Below, in pieces: positions 12,210 through 24,339 of a stretch of 64,000 nucleotides of DNA. Both the position numbers and the translations under genes were made by a program. This DNA comes from Styela clava (Eukaryota > Chordata > Ascidiacea > Stolidobranchia > Styelidae), in the NCBI RefSeq assembly GCF_964204865.1, contig NC_135258.1, positions 2,843,001 through 2,907,000 of the forward strand. Reading direction: 5' to 3'. The notes beneath the pieces were generated by a model. That model had not been told where the DNA came from, did not search any database, and saw only the letters and a list, made by a program, of their open reading frames with translations. The first letter of the stretch is position 1. Every line of letters begins with the position of its first letter.

Positions 12210-12549
12210 TGTCTAGTAATAATTAGTTCAGAAGATCCAATGTGCTGCAAAGACACACAAATAGGTTTGAAGTTCACGATGCAAACGAAGAGACTTTATT
12301 AAAATAGTGTAAAATCCACGCTTAAGGCAGACAAAATACGGTCCTTACTCAGCAAAAGCAAGAAGACAGACACTGCGAATCCGAAGCAATTCACATAAGC
12401 AGTGGTGGTTGGAGTCGAGTAACTGAATACAACTATTGGGCGAATTAGGGCTCAGACTCCACCCACCAATGCATATGCAATAACCAGACAAGAAATATAA
12501 ATAAAATAATAAACAATAAAAAATAGTACAACTCCAGTCCCGCCACACA
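12210..12549 (-). repeat. Probable 5' LTR of the gag element
   Basis: On minus it begins TGTGTGGCGGGACTGG (12549) and ends ACTAGACA (12210), obeying the TG...CA rule. It holds an AATAAA signal at 12295-12300 and lies just upstream of the gag start. The leader 12104-12209 begins GTATTAGTGGCGAGCACC, where a primer-binding site is expected. No matching 3' LTR is in the window, so the boundaries are inferred. Confidence 0.5.
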
Positions 12550-12663
12550 AAACATGGAATTCTAGGAAAGCCTAATAAAATGATATTGAATAAATCCTTA
12601 CAACCTTCTTGAGATATTGGCTATCTTGTTCTGAGTGGAGAAAGAGTGACTTTGCTTGTATAT
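12550..12663. repeat. Short dispersed repeat
   Basis: The part ATAAATCCTTACAACCTTCTTGAGATATT recurs in diverged form at about 37480-37515. The family is unknown. Confidence 0.4.
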
Positions 12664-12859
12664 CAGACATGGGCAAACTACGGTCTACGAGCCAAATCCG
12701 GTCCGTTTGGTAGTTCAATTTGGCTTGCATAATGCTTCCACAACATGAAATAGCGGAAGGAATTTGTTGAGATTGCGAGCAAATTCAGTTTTGTCACGAG
12801 GCTCATTGTTTTTCACTTAGGCTTTTGTAACATTGCAAATATTAATTTTTACGTCACAC

Positions 12860-15800
12860 CAATGACATTAAACAACATGATAGGCAACTCTGACGTCACT
12901 CCATAAGACTACAGGCAAAACATTGTATTTCATGATACGCTCCAATGCACATATTTCTCGTCGCCTTTCGCGTCCGTTTTCCGCTCGCTCTTGCTACTCG
13001 GCGTCTTTTTTACGTATAGTACCTGCCTTTTTGCGCCTGTAACGAAACAAAATAATCTCTATATCTAAGAAGTTTTGCTTACTTGGAAAGCTGGAATAAC
13101 AGGCAAGCTGTAAAGAGCAATTCTGAACATCATAGACGTTTTTTTTTATCAGAGAAGATTACAAACGCGATAGCGGAAAGATTTGTGTGGAACATTTTGC
13201 AGATAATGACAAAGTTCAAAGTTAGTAATTTTAATGTTTGCGCTTAATCATTGAAATTTCATTTAAAGAGGGTGTCATACAAAACTGTGCTGCGATACAA
13301 TTCCATAACACAAAGTTTGCACCTATCGAACTTGCTTTTGTAGGTGAATTTATTAGACATATTACATATTCAGTTAATCGTAGGTAACATTGCTGGTACA
13401 TAATGCATCGTAGATAGGTTTGTTTAAATTTAGGAATTTAGCTCATAGCCCACTAATTAATATTATCTTCTATGCAGGAGGTTGCAGGGCTGAATTCAAC
13501 TTGCAGCCTTACCGATCACCTGACGATGCTCATTTAGTTTGGCTCGAGCAAGTCTTCTTGAAATGCTTGTGTGGATGACCTATATTTTTTGCCTTCCACC
13601 GATTTTAGACAAATTTATTCTGAGGGATTTCGCATATAATTCTCACTGATTGTTGGCTGTTTATAATTCCTATTGATTGTGAATTCTGATTATAACAATG
13701 AGTTGAAAATTTTTTTACCTAATTTACTGGCACCTTTTTCTTGTCAATACTCCAAGCTGAGGTAATAAACATGACAATACATTTATGTCATCTGGAAGCA
13801 AAATATGCACACTAATTAATAGTTTGGCACATTGAGATAATACATCATGACAGAAAATACAAGTTAAAGATATGTATGACCAACACATGGTAATTAAAAT
13901 TAAAAAAAATTAATAGGGGCTGTGGAGTATGGAAAGTTCAAGACAAAGAAAAGAACAAATGTTCATAGCTCATGAACTCTCAATTTTGCCTCCATTGCTT
14001 TGTGAAGGCCAGTATATTTCGAGTGGCTGAATTGGTTTACCTTTATGATAGCAACGATTTTGTATTTAATATAGCGAGATTATTTCAATTTAATTGAAGT
14101 GATATAATTTCCCAAAGCAATGCTTGAATCGTCTAGAATAGATCAGTGGTGTCAAACTCATGGGTTTTCGAGAGCCGCATTGCATTTTGAAAATTGTAAA
14201 AAGAGCCGCAAACAGTTTTTGATAATGTATACTTAAAAGATATTTTTAAGATAGTTTTAGTTTGTGACATATATTGTGATGCAACTAAACAGTTGGATTA
14301 AGTTTTATTATTTTCTTCAATTTCAAATGCAATTACATATTAATATTTGCATTCCACTATTATTGCAACATTTGCAAGTTACAGTATTTATTATAAAAAA
14401 TCGTAAAATTCTATGTACAACCATCAAAATCATTTTTGAACAAGCTTTGAATAAGGAAAGAATAATACATACACTAAAAATAACTTAATCTAAATATATG
14501 AACCTAAAATTAACAAAAATACTACAGTATAAACTCAATGTTTTAATAATTACATTTGTCCTGGCGTTTGGCATCTTTTTTGTGTCACCAGCATACTAAG
14601 GCCAGTCTGAAATGATTTTATAGTACCAACTCTAACTAACGAGGCCACATGATCATGGGTTTATCTGGATCTTTACGAATGTTTAATTAATTCCAGTAAT
14701 GCAAAAAAGTTACTTTTATCATTTCATGTATAGATCAGTAAAAAAACAAATGACAGATTTTTTCGACAAGACATTTCGCACTACATTGCGTGACATAGGA
14801 TTGCTTGAATTATTATTGATATTGATTTTTAGTAACTAAGTCGTTGTATAATTATATTAATATACAAACACATGGAAATTTTCTGTTCGAAGTTGGTCTT
14901 CGAATTTGTCATATTGACTGCTGAGCTTATTGTGTTTTTTGATTGTATTGATGGAAATATGACAAATTAAACAATGTGCTTCAGAATTTTGTGAAGAGCA
15001 GAAATGTTACAACTCCCATTTTCTTCGAAAATGCCACCTTCTTCATGTACTTTGCGTTTAATTTAATTAGTCAAGTGTTTTATTCAAGTATTCTTTTGCT
15101 AGCTTGATGTGTATTCTTAATTGGGTCAAAATGTGGACAAAAAAAATCAATATTCCAAAACTACTTTCAGTAAATTGTTTTCTGTGTGAATAATCAATTT
15201 CACTTTAGAAGGTTTGAAAAATCTATTACATTTAGATAAAAAAAAAAAAACTTCCAAAATACTATTACAATTATTGTTAAACGTTCGAGGGCCGCACTGG
15301 AAGTTCTCTGGGGCCGCGAGTTTGAGATCCCTGGTCTAGATTGAAGTTGTTCAAAAAATATATGATAGTATTTTATCATGAATGATGATTATACCCCTTC
15401 CGGAATTTCTTATATAGTACTACCAAAAGTTGATGAACCAAATATAACACAGGTGCAGTGAGGTACCCGTAATCCTCATTTCCAAAGCTGTTTTAAGTAT
15501 GTCTGGCGTGTTTTGTGCCTTTTTACAAATAAGACCGCTTATGCAATCTTACGCTTTGGAATTTTTAGTTATTTTCCTCAAGCCCTGCAGGATGTGGGGG
15601 CCATACACAACTCTACCGGAGGGTCAAATGTCTTTGCATGCCTCCATAGGTTGTTTTTCTATTGCAATTTTCTATTTTCAAATGCATTATATTTCTTGGA
15701 ATCACACTGTCACTGATATGTCGCCAGACTTCTGATATCTCCCCGTCTGCTATAGTTGTCCTGTGAATAAATAATAGGAAATTGAGATTAGACGAATAGT

Positions 15801-16670
15801 TGAAAGTTTTGCTTTATGTCGGCTTAATTTCTTGATTGATATACTTACTATTTCTGCTATTGCCTCTTGTGCTGCAAGAGTCTCACAATGCTTAGACAGG
15901 TTTGTCCACAACTTTCACATCTGAAGAAAGAGAGGAGATTTATTAATTTTCGTTAAGAATAAATAAAGCAGTCTATATGATTCAGAATGGAAAAGCTACT
16001 AAATCCAATATCTCATGTTTTATTTAAAAAATATTTTACTGAATTTGGTATATAAACCAACTAATAAAAGGCTTTAGTCAGAAAATTACAAGCATTCGTG
16101 GCTCCAAATACTTGAGAAATCAGACTATACAATATAGACCGGTATGAGTGAAATGTTAGGTGAACTTGTTAACACTTTGATTCAATACGCAAATAAAAGT
16201 GAATGCGTAATAGTATGTTACAATGAGCAGCAATCAACAATGAGTATATATCCTCACTGGTTAAAAAAATCTAACTGGAGGTGCATGAACTATTTGAAAC
16301 CATAAGGGGTAAGTAAATATGTAATTTCGGCAAATGGGCAACTACGTACCGTACTGAATTAATAACTTCGTAGTATTTGACAAAGGCTGGCTTTCACACA
16401 TGTACTTAACAGTGCGATGCCCGGGTGTGATATACAACAATAGTATTCACCTTACTTTTTACCGATTTCTTTTTACCCCAACTTTCAAAAATATTATTAA
16501 AATCGACAACAACTGTCAAAGCAGGCACGAACACCATTCGTGCTACGCCTTGAAAGCAGCACACATCCGCTCGTTTTCGTCTCGTCAAGTATGTGCATTG
16601 GAGCGTGCTATCGAATACGATCTTCGGACAAAAATGCCGGAGTTGCGCATCATGTTGTTTAATGTCATTG
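12860..16670 (+). mobile_element. TIR DNA transposon, copy 3 (3.8 kb, most complete)
   Basis: Ends are CAATGACATTAAACAAC and the inverted AATGTCATTG. GTCACAC flanks it at 12853-12859 and 16671-16677. It retains the segments missing in copies 1 and 2. ORFs in it (for example 15499-15735 plus) are not recognisable proteins. On minus at about 15590-15765 there is a run of open codons with a possible acceptor upstream, which might be an exon of the element's own lost gene. Confidence 0.8.
14144..15333 (-). mobile_element. Nested hAT derivative inside copy 3
   Basis: Best preserved of the three. The left end is CAGTGGTGTCAAACTC and the right end is GAGTTTGAGATCCCTG. The flanking 8-mers GAATAGAT (14136-14143) and GTCTAGAT (15334-15341) agree at 6 of 8. 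It is 1.19 kb, so most of the hAT coding region is gone. Confidence 0.75.
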
Positions 16671-16752
16671 GTCACACTCACATGGCCGCCAGTCTAAGTG
16701 AGCAAAATTTTTTGCCCCTGGGCCAAAAACCGTGCCCACCCCTGTTTTATAT

Positions 16753-17640
16753 AGAAATTATTCGAAAATCGAGCACAAAAATTCTTTAACATCACAACAT
16801 AGGGAAAACCTATAAGGGTTTGGTAGAAGTTTCTGAACTCAGAGTCACGAGTTTAGTCTGAACCCAGAGTCACGAGTTTAGTCTCACTGGTAAAGTTATT
16901 TAATTCGGATGACTCGAGCATCGCAACACTGGTAAATGCACCAAAGTCATAGGGCAAAATTTTAAAATGCGCTCCTACTACGCTCGTTTTCTTCACGTTT
17001 ATAGTAAATATTTTCAATATAGATACCCAACGTGCAATTTACTAACAAAATTGAACAAAAAAAAAGCTTGTCGCTTAATAGCAGTGTGTTAGAACAGTAC
17101 TTTTCGCGCATTTCTTGGCGCAAATTCGTCAATAATTGCAATAAAATTTGTTTTCTTCGTTACACCTCTCTCTATGCTTAATTAGGCTAGATCACACAAC
17201 ATTTCCGGTCACACTAACTGTTGTACTGCTTAAAAGCGGATATTCATGTAGGTATGTTACAAAAAAATTGAAGTTCATACGATTTAAATAAAAACTGCGC
17301 CAGTGAAGAGATTTGAGTGAAAATAGAAAACAATACCAAGTTTATAAAAAACGGTCAAGAGATAACGAAGATATCAGAATTATAGTATCGCCCGACAGGC
17401 CAAATTTTTTCAAAAGTATTGTATTACTTGTTTGATAAGAACTGAAATAAATATGAAAAAAAAACACATCAATCACTAATCTTTCATGCTTAGTAAGATG
17501 AGCCACACCGCCGCTTAACCAAATGACTCCCGGTCCAGTCACCAGTTCATGTATGAGAATATCAAATAAATTATTTGTTTCAGATGCACCTCGTTACAGA
17601 TCTGTAAATACATAAATCACCCAGCGAAGGCGAGAAATTC
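16753..17640. other. Repeat-derived spacer, no gene
   Basis: 16805-16940 recurs inverted at 39770-39935 (shared core CCAGTGTTGCGATGC). 17115-17205 recurs at 37680-37765 (shared core TAGATCACACAACATTTCC). No coding sequence is recognisable. Confidence 0.5.
16833..16882. repeat. Tandem duplication, 2 x 25 bp
   Basis: Units 16833-16857 and 16858-16882 differ at one base and contain CAGAGTCACGAGTTTAGT. Confidence 0.9.
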
Positions 17641-17667
17641 TGAAATGCCATCGCACATGCCGTAATG

Positions 17668-18190
17668 TATATTTATCCCGGGGGAGAGGAAAGCCGATAA
17701 GACGATTTAACCATATAGCGAACTACGGCCTCTCGTCCGGTTACCATTCCATGTCGGGTATGGGATTACAGTAGTTAGTTATTTGTTTTCGGAAGCATGG
17801 ACTTGATGGTAGAGGAAGCCGTAACCGATCAGCGGTTACGTGAACCACCCTACGGCAGCAAGGAGTCCGCACATAACCATCCATGCATGGGATTTGAACC
17901 TGCGAACCCACGCAGAGTAATCGCCACCGCATCTCTGATTACCCTGCGTGGGTTCGCAGGTTCGAATCCCATGCGGGGTAGGTATGTGCGAGAGGATTGC
18001 TGGACTCCTCGCCGTCATAGGGTAGTTCACGTAACCGCTGGTCGCTTACGGCTTCCTTCCTCCACCATCAAGTCCATGTTTCCGAAAAACAAATAACTAA
18101 AACTAATCCCATACCCGACATGGACTGGTAACCGGTGGTTCGCCATATGGTTAAGCCGTCTTATCGGCTTTCCTCTCCCTCGGGATAAAT
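17668..18190. repeat. Two SINEs head to head forming a large palindrome
   Basis: The left arm (17668-17922) is the SINE on minus and the right arm (17937-18190) is the same SINE on plus. A 14-bp spacer, GCCACCGCATCTCT, separates them. Each arm holds a box-B-like GGTTCGAATCC or its diverged form and the 3' body ending in the ATCCCGGGGGAGAGGAAAGC family sequence. The left SINE has lost its 5' end at the junction. The arms differ by scattered substitutions and small indels, so the arrangement is not brand new. Confidence 0.8.
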
Positions 18191-18215
18191 ATGTGAATCC
18201 TATACAGTACTAAAA

Positions 18216-18973
18216 GTGTTATTTGTGAGACCGGAAGGATAAAAGAATGAGTCACAACTGATGCAAATACAGTAGTTGCGACATTAGAAGTATTTGAGAT
18301 TATGACACAGGGTAAAACTAGTCATATGTACCTTTCGCGGAATAAATTTAACTAATAGGAATGCAAGGAAAGCATAATAAAAATACTAAAAAATTATAGA
18401 AAAGGCAAATTTAGCGAAATATACAACTCATAGTCAGGCAAGGAGACACTAAAACGAAAATATTCACAGCAGATGCAATTTGGCGAGTCAAATACAAATA
18501 TTGAACAAGTCTTATGAAGGTTACAAACAAACATAATCTATTATATCTATATAATGTCCGCAATGAAATGAAAAATATAAAACGGTCAAGTCATTTGAAA
18601 TAAAACAGCAAACGTAAATTGATGCGCTCCACTTTGAACGATCTTGTATTACTGTACTGTATTACGGTAATTAATGTAACAGATTTTCGCGGATTCCGAC
18701 TCCGTGCACTTAATTTCGTCCGAGAAGTTTGACGTTAGCCTGTAGACCAGGCTGTTAAAAAGTGGGTGATCCTTCTAGAAATTTCAACGGTTAACGGCTT
18801 AGGAGGAGAGATAATTGCCGGTACCGGTATATTTATTTTTTAGGTCTCTTTTAAAAGGGCAAGAAGCTAGGGATCTAATGGTATTAGGTAAAGCGCAAGC
18901 ACACCTATATATTTGATGGAGTTCTGTGTTCTTTTCGAGGTGTACCGGTATCTTGAGACGTGGAATGAACGGG
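18216..18973. other. No recognisable gene
   Basis: AT-rich DNA. I see no conserved ORF, repeat boundary or terminus. Confidence 0.4.
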
Positions 18974-19357
18974 TATAAGTATAAGTTTATTTCGACTCCA
19001 TAATCAGCAATAGACGATAATAATAGATAAAAACAAAAGTGACTGATTATAGAATCGGGAGAGCGAACAAAACCTCGAGTAAGGTTTGAAATGTACAGAT
19101 TTTAGATGGAAAGGTATTGATAAAAGAAGTAGTACGTGTTCGCTCACCCAAAAGTAAAATAAAACTAATTAAGGCACGCACGCACATTTACACACATACA
19201 CGCAATCTTCGAGACATGATACTGTCGGAAGATAAAAAAAAAGCGAGACTTAAAATCAATTAAATTACTCAGTAAAAAGGAAAATATACAAACAAATGAA
19301 AAAAAATGAATAAATTGTTCTGCCACACCAAATTAATAATTTCATGAGGATTGCCAT
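18974..19357 (-). repeat. Dispersed repeat A, copy 1
   Basis: It shares its whole length with 44163-44551. The plus-strand start is TATAAGTATAAGTTTATTTCG and the far boundary lies at TTGCCAT in both. On minus it ends in AATAAA followed by TTATACTTATAC, resembling the 3' tail of a non-LTR retroelement or SINE. It contains a CA-rich microsatellite at about 19178-19205. Confidence 0.65.
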
Positions 19358-19367
19358 GTAGCTCCGT

Positions 19368-19470
19368 ACCTAATGTACTTCTAGTAGGCGTAGCATAACA
19401 ATTTTTCAACGTGTCAATCCTAACCCCCACCTGACCACACCATCCAAAAATTACGTCAGTACGACTAGGG
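19368..19470. repeat. Dispersed repeat B, copy 1
   Basis: It includes ACTTCTAGTAGGCGTAGC and CCATCCAAAAATTACGTC. Versions recur at 55118-55240, inverted at 20690-20785, and partly at 55420-55465. Confidence 0.55.
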
Positions 19471-20799
19471 ATGGGCAATATAGAATTGAAATTAGAATTT
19501 CAATCGGCATATCCAGGACAAGATGTCGGCAATATAACCTCACGGCGAAGACTCGTTTTTGCACCATTTTTGCGTTTTTCCGCTTTGCTATCTAGCTAGC
19601 GTATAATAATAATAATTATTTGTGCCGACTTACTGGTGATATTCCGATAATCTGAATGCAACAATCTTTAACTGTTTACAGACGTGCCTTCGCGACCTAC
19701 GAGTTTTCCCAAAAAATTATGCACGTAAACCAAAAGCCAGGCATTAAATGTTATATTATAACATTACTTGCGATTGATTTAGATCAAATATTAGTTACGA
19801 ATAATTTTATCATACCATTTTCCGAAATACAAAGTTATATCGCCAAACGCGAACATCTTTCACATTTAAATTTGTCTGTGTAGATAATGATTAATGATAA
19901 CGTTTTTATCGTTCAAGATAGACGCACGTTTGATCGAGTGTCTGTAATATTTTAGTCGCCGATAAATTTTAAAAAAAGTTGCCGCATCTGGCGAAGCTAG
20001 TGACGTATTGAATTTGAGTAGGGCCAAGTCTGGCTAGATAATGATATGTAACGATAATCATAGAAAATGAATTAGTCTTTAGATGTTATTACCTAATAAC
20101 TAAGAACGAAATCGCGTTTACGGGAACTTGGTTTTACGTGTCTCGCTCGCACAGAATAAAAAGTTGATTTTAATTGATAGTGGTTAAATTTAATATTTTA
20201 CAACGGCGCATAGGTTGCAGTGGCCACACGCTGGTTCTGCATCTAATTAATTCTCAGCGGGTGTGTTTCAGTACCCTCGGCAGACTTACATTAATAATTA
20301 TTTAACGCCATTTCATGTCTATTTTTGTATTTAACCGCTTACTATTAAAGTGTGTAAAGCGTGTCTTAATTTAGGATATCAGTATTTATTAGTATATAGG
20401 GATTACATACATTTGGAAAAATTGGAGACAAAAAAGATTGTAATATTCCTCAATTTTATTGTCCTGGGAAATGCCTGTTTAGTATCAAATGAAATACAAT
20501 GTTCAGGACATTTCCAAATAAATAATACATTCATAGTAAGTAATACATTTGCAATTTTACATCTAAATCCAGCAATGTGGAAATTCCCACTATTTGAATA
20601 AGTATGAAAATAGAATAGGATTCTGGATTCGATTTAACTATTCTAGAATATTCTATTATTCTAGAATATTCCATTTCGGGCGATTGTACGGGTATTTGGC
20701 AAGCTCTATGACGTGATTGTGACGTTGTAGTGACGTAATTTTTGGATGGTGTGGTCAGGTGGGGTTAGGATTAACACGGGTTAACAAGGATTAACAGGT
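19471..20799. other. AT-rich spacer, no gene
   Basis: It holds a hAT-like end (TAGGGATGGGCAATATAG at 19468) and the inverted copy of repeat B at 20690-20785. Small ORFs (for example 19656-19883) show no domain. Confidence 0.35.
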
Positions 20800-21035
20800 T
20801 GCACACTTATTAATTTGATATTAATTGCATTGGTCCTTGATGTTTGATGCGGTCAATTTATTACAAACAAATTACCAGTTTTCATATTTCATCGACACGA
20901 CATGTGTAGCAGATATATTTGCTTAACTAATATTAAAATTAATTGAAATCAGTTGACATGGGATAAAATGGGATATAAAAATGGAACAGAAACAAAAAGG
21001 AAATATGTGAAAAACTTTTTTTTCGATCTGATCAC
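20800..21035 (+). pseudogene. Truncated duplicate of the 5' end of the 16-finger gene
   Basis: This stretch follows 25065-25330 base for base with moderate divergence, including about 170 bp upstream of the start codon. From an ATG at 20968 it encodes MGYKNGTETKRKYV. A 13-bp deletion between two AAATATG repeats then removes the first zinc-binding Cys pair and shifts the frame. Similarity stops at GATCTGATCACTTC, before the first finger ends, and a stop follows. It is a dead 5' fragment, about 4.3 kb upstream of the intact gene. Confidence 0.75.
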
Positions 21036-22129
21036 TTCATCGCGGCGATGAATATGTATTTTTAATTTACTGCTAAACTTAAATGTATATTCATTGTATG
21101 AAATGAATTATACACTACACTTAACAGGATTTTATATCATTATTTGAGATTTTTCTAACAGTGATACCGAGTTGGCAAGATTGCAAAAATATGTATTAAA
21201 ATTAAATACATCAGGCGGTTTATCTCGTACTTTTAGGTCACAGATCGCTGTGGACCGAATAATAATGTTTTTTTTGACGTAAGAAGAAGCAACCGCGAGT
21301 TACGTTGGACACATTAAATTAATATATAAAGATATTTTAGAATCTCGTAGTTGTCATGGATTGAATATTTTATGTAACAGGATGATCATTATACGCTGAA
21401 AAGACGGCTCTTTTAACGAGGGCGGATCGCGGTGGGTGTTACGGGCGGCAATGAGAATTTCCGATTTCGAAAATCCTGGCTGCGCGGCTGGCAGTGGTGG
21501 TCATCTATTCTCTATTAATTTATTTCTAATTTCAAACACAACAATATGTTACACATATCAACAATATGGTTCACATAACTTAATATACAAATATACTGGT
21601 AGGTAGTAGAATACACTAAGCTTAAATATTAGAATTTTTAAAGGCATAATGGATTTTCGAATGTTGTTGCTTGTTTTAGTTGCCTGTATAGCCAATAAAT
21701 TTGATTATTCACAGAAAATATACACAATTATTTGAATACAAGTAGTATTTTTGTCAATAGACTTGACTATTATCGTAATATCATGGTACCAATGATAGAA
21801 AGCGTCAGACAACTCCTTGGCTGACTTTTCATGTGGTCATTTGTACAAAGTGAATAATTTTAATAAACTTACTGTGTCACAAGTTGCTATTATTTTTTAT
21901 TGATAGCTATGAACTATCAATTACTTTGTGTACATACATACTGTTGGTTTGTGGCTTTATTCTGATATTTCTATTGAAGCTTATTTCCTAATTTACCGGG
22001 TTTTACTTTTAATAAACTAAAAGAAAAATGTGTTATTTTCGATTTTAGAATGTATTCGGAATTCCAGATTCGAAAACATTATTTTAGAATGTATTCGGAA
22101 TAGTTTAGTATTCGGAAATGGCCATCCCT
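21036..22129. other. No recognisable gene
   Basis: AT-rich DNA with a GC-rich patch at about 21410-21505. At 22015-22133 a repeated TTAGAATGTATTCGGAAT unit leads into a hAT-like terminus (GGCCATCCCTG). Confidence 0.4.
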
Positions 22130-22340
22130 GGTGATAGACTAAGCTAAAATTCTTTACCGGTAATTTCAAAAAACAAATTGTTGAATGGTATGAATTAGAA
22201 TAATAGTTTGAAATACCCCATTTTACAGGCGACAACTCGCGAAACCACTCTTAAAATAAGCACCGAAAATTTCTAAAGGTAAAGTATAGGAAGAATTTCC
22301 CGGGGTCAAAGGTTGGGGAAACGTCCATTCAGTGAAGCGT
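22130..22340 (+). repeat. Dispersed repeat C, copy 2
   Basis: Diverged counterpart of 4525-4740, sharing GATAGACTAAGCTAAAATTC and the later GGTCAAAGGTTGGGGAAA. Confidence 0.65.
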
Positions 22341-22397
22341 CCCGGGTCAGATTATTTTACTCCGGCCGTATTTTGTTGACCACTGGAATACGCAAAC

Positions 22398-22615
22398 TAC
22401 CATGCCTTACGGCGGAAACGAATCCAGCAATCCTTTTGCGTGTGATAATCGCCCACGTGATTCAAACCTACGAAAGCACGCAGAGTACAGTAATCAAGTG
22501 CACGATGCGCCGAACAAAACCAGGTTTTGCGAAATCGCCCCTTCGATTTTTTCGCCCCCTCTGTATCGTTTTCGCCCACTGGGGGGCGATATCACCCACT
22601 TTGGGAATCACTGGT
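22398..22615 (-). repeat. SINE fragment followed by a hAT terminus
   Basis: 22398-22515 is a decayed minus-strand piece of the tRNA-derived SINE (GATTCAAACCTACGAA corresponds to box B). 22538-22615 reads on minus as CAGTGATTCCCAAAGTGGG plus a C-rich tail, a hAT end without a visible partner. Confidence 0.5.
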
Positions 22616-22977
22616 TTAGACATCTACGTTTTAATGTTGATCATACAATACCTTCGTGGCATATTAGACCGGGATTGAATTTTCCATACATTTTTGAATT
22701 ATATATATTCCTGTATTCCCACTTTATGATTCTTTGCTCGGGAATATATTCATGCATACTCAGGAATATTTTTAGAACTGATGTATTAAGATTCTTTCAA
22801 CCACATGGAAGATATATAATTTCTTTTTATTCTGCATAAATATTCAAATAATTTAAGGTGTCTTAGTTCATTATTGTCCAGTTGAAACTAGTACTAGTAT
22901 CATCATTGAAATTCCATGAGTTTGGTTCGATTTGAAATAAAATTTTCTTTAAATGTGAATAGTAAAAACACATACAT
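22616..22977. other. 5' flank of the 15-finger gene
   Basis: No repeat is recognised. The start codon at 22978 follows an AT-rich stretch. A possible splice acceptor (AATAG at about 22965) means the visible CDS could be a terminal exon; the sequence does not decide this. Confidence 0.3.
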
Positions 22978-24339
22978 ATGGAAACGTACAATACTGGAGA
23001 AATTTGCACGAAAACCAACAAATTGACACAGCGTATGCGAGTTAATGACCTAGAAAAGCAGTATTCATGTAAAACATGCGGAAAATGCTATACAAATTCA
23101 AAGTATTTGAATGCACATATGAAACTTCACACTGACGATAAGCCACATTCTTGTGAATCATGTGGCAAACGTTTCAAGTGTTTCAGTTATTTGAAAAAGC
23201 ACATCATGACTCATACTAAAGAAAAGCCCTATTCTTGTGAATCATGTGACAAACGTTTTGCTCATTCTAGTATATTGAAGGAGCACGTTAGAATCCATAC
23301 GGGAGAGAAACCTTATTCTTGCAAAATTTGTGGAAAGTGTTTTACAGTAGCAAGTAGTTTAAAAAACCATACTCGAATTCACACTGGGGAAAAGCCATAT
23401 ATTTGTCAAATTTGTGGAAAATGCTTTGCAGTGGCAGGCAATTTGAAAGACCACACACGAATTCACACAGGAGAGAAACCATATTCTTGTCAAATATGTG
23501 GAAAATGTTTCGGGAGATCTGGATATCTGAAAACGCATGTGCAAATTCACACAGGAAAAAAGCCATATTCTTGCAAAATATGTGGAAAATGCTTTGCACT
23601 CACAAGTACCTTGAGAGAGCATACACAAATTCACACTTCAGACAAGCCATATTCTTGTCAAACATGTGGCCAACGTTTCATGCATGCTAGACATCTAAAA
23701 AAGCATATGCGAACTCACACAGGAGAAAAACCATATTCTTGCAAAATATGTGAAAAATGCTTTGCAACCGCAGGTAATCTGAAAGAGCATATGCGTATTC
23801 ACACTGAGGAAAAGCCTCATTCTTGCAAAATTTGTGGAAAGTATTTTGCAGTGGCAAGTATTTTGAGGAAACATATGCGAACTCATACTGGAGAAAAGCC
23901 ATATTCTTGCAAAATATGTGGAAATTGCTTTGCAACTACAAGTAATTTGAACAGGCATACGCAAACGCACACTGGGGAAAAGCCATATTCTTGTGAAATT
24001 TGTGAGAAAAGTTTTACGCAACTCAATAGTTTGAAGAATCATATCAGACTTCATACTGAAGAAAAGCCATATACTTGTAAAATATGTGAAAAGAGCTTTA
24101 CGTTTGCAGGGGGCTTAAAAATACATGTGCAGACTCATAGTGGAGAAAAGCCATATTCTTGCAAAATATGTGGTAAATGCTTTACAGCACGGAACAGCTT
24201 GAATGTGCATCAGCGCATTCATACAGGGGAAAAGCCATACTCTTGTACGACATGTGGCAAATGTTTTGCACATTCTTGTGCGTTGAAGGTCCATATAAGA
24301 ATTCATACCGGACTTACTGCTGCAAAACATGCAGAATGA
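22978..24339 (+). CDS. C2H2 zinc-finger protein, 15 fingers
   Basis: The 453-residue frame is intact. After a short charged leader (residues 1-28) come 15 consecutive C2H2 fingers of strict 28-residue period, joined by TGEKPY-type linkers, ending 8 residues after the last finger. Finger 1 has Tyr in place of the core Phe; all zinc-binding Cys and His are present. The helix contact positions (-1, 2, 3, 6) differ between fingers, for example N/K/Y/A in finger 1, R/G/Y/T in finger 6 and H/R/H/K in finger 8. A long, composite DNA target is therefore plausible. No KRAB, BTB or ZAD domain is seen. The usual role is nuclear sequence-specific DNA binding; a specific target cannot be read. A candidate AATAAA lies at 24460, about 120 bp past the stop. 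Confidence 0.9.
   Translation: METYNTGEICTKTNKLTQRMRVNDLEKQYSCKTCGKCYTNSKYLNAHMKLHTDDKPHSCESCGKRFKCFSYLKKHIMTHTKEKPYSCESCDKRFAHSSILKEHVRIHTGEKPYSCKICGKCFTVASSLKNHTRIHTGEKPYICQICGKCFAVAGNLKDHTRIHTGEKPYSCQICGKCFGRSGYLKTHVQIHTGKKPYSCKICGKCFALTSTLREHTQIHTSDKPYSCQTCGQRFMHARHLKKHMRTHTGEKPYSCKICEKCFATAGNLKEHMRIHTEEKPHSCKICGKYFAVASILRKHMRTHTGEKPYSCKICGNCFATTSNLNRHTQTHTGEKPYSCEICEKSFTQLNSLKNHIRLHTEEKPYTCKICEKSFTFAGGLKIHVQTHSGEKPYSCKICGKCFTARNSLNVHQRIHTGEKPYSCTTCGKCFAHSCALKVHIRIHTGLTAAKHAE

Larger units (their letters stand above)
12664..16744. mobile_element. hAT MITE split by copy 3
   Basis: The left end CAGACATGGGCAAACTACGG (12664) pairs with the right end CCGTGCCCACCCCTG (16744). The flanking 8-mers TTGTATAT (12656-12663) and TTTTATAT (16745-16752) match at 7 of 8 positions, the hAT target size. 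Only about 200 bp plus about 70 bp is hAT sequence; the rest is the inserted TIR element. Confidence 0.75.

Noticed and set aside
17923-18000. Functional tRNA gene
   Set aside because: A good box B exists, but no cloverleaf with acceptor stem can be drawn, and the sequence continues into a repeated SINE body.
23342-24330. Several antisense and shifted ORFs across the two zinc-finger genes
   Set aside because: They are shadows created by the 84-bp periodicity of the finger arrays.
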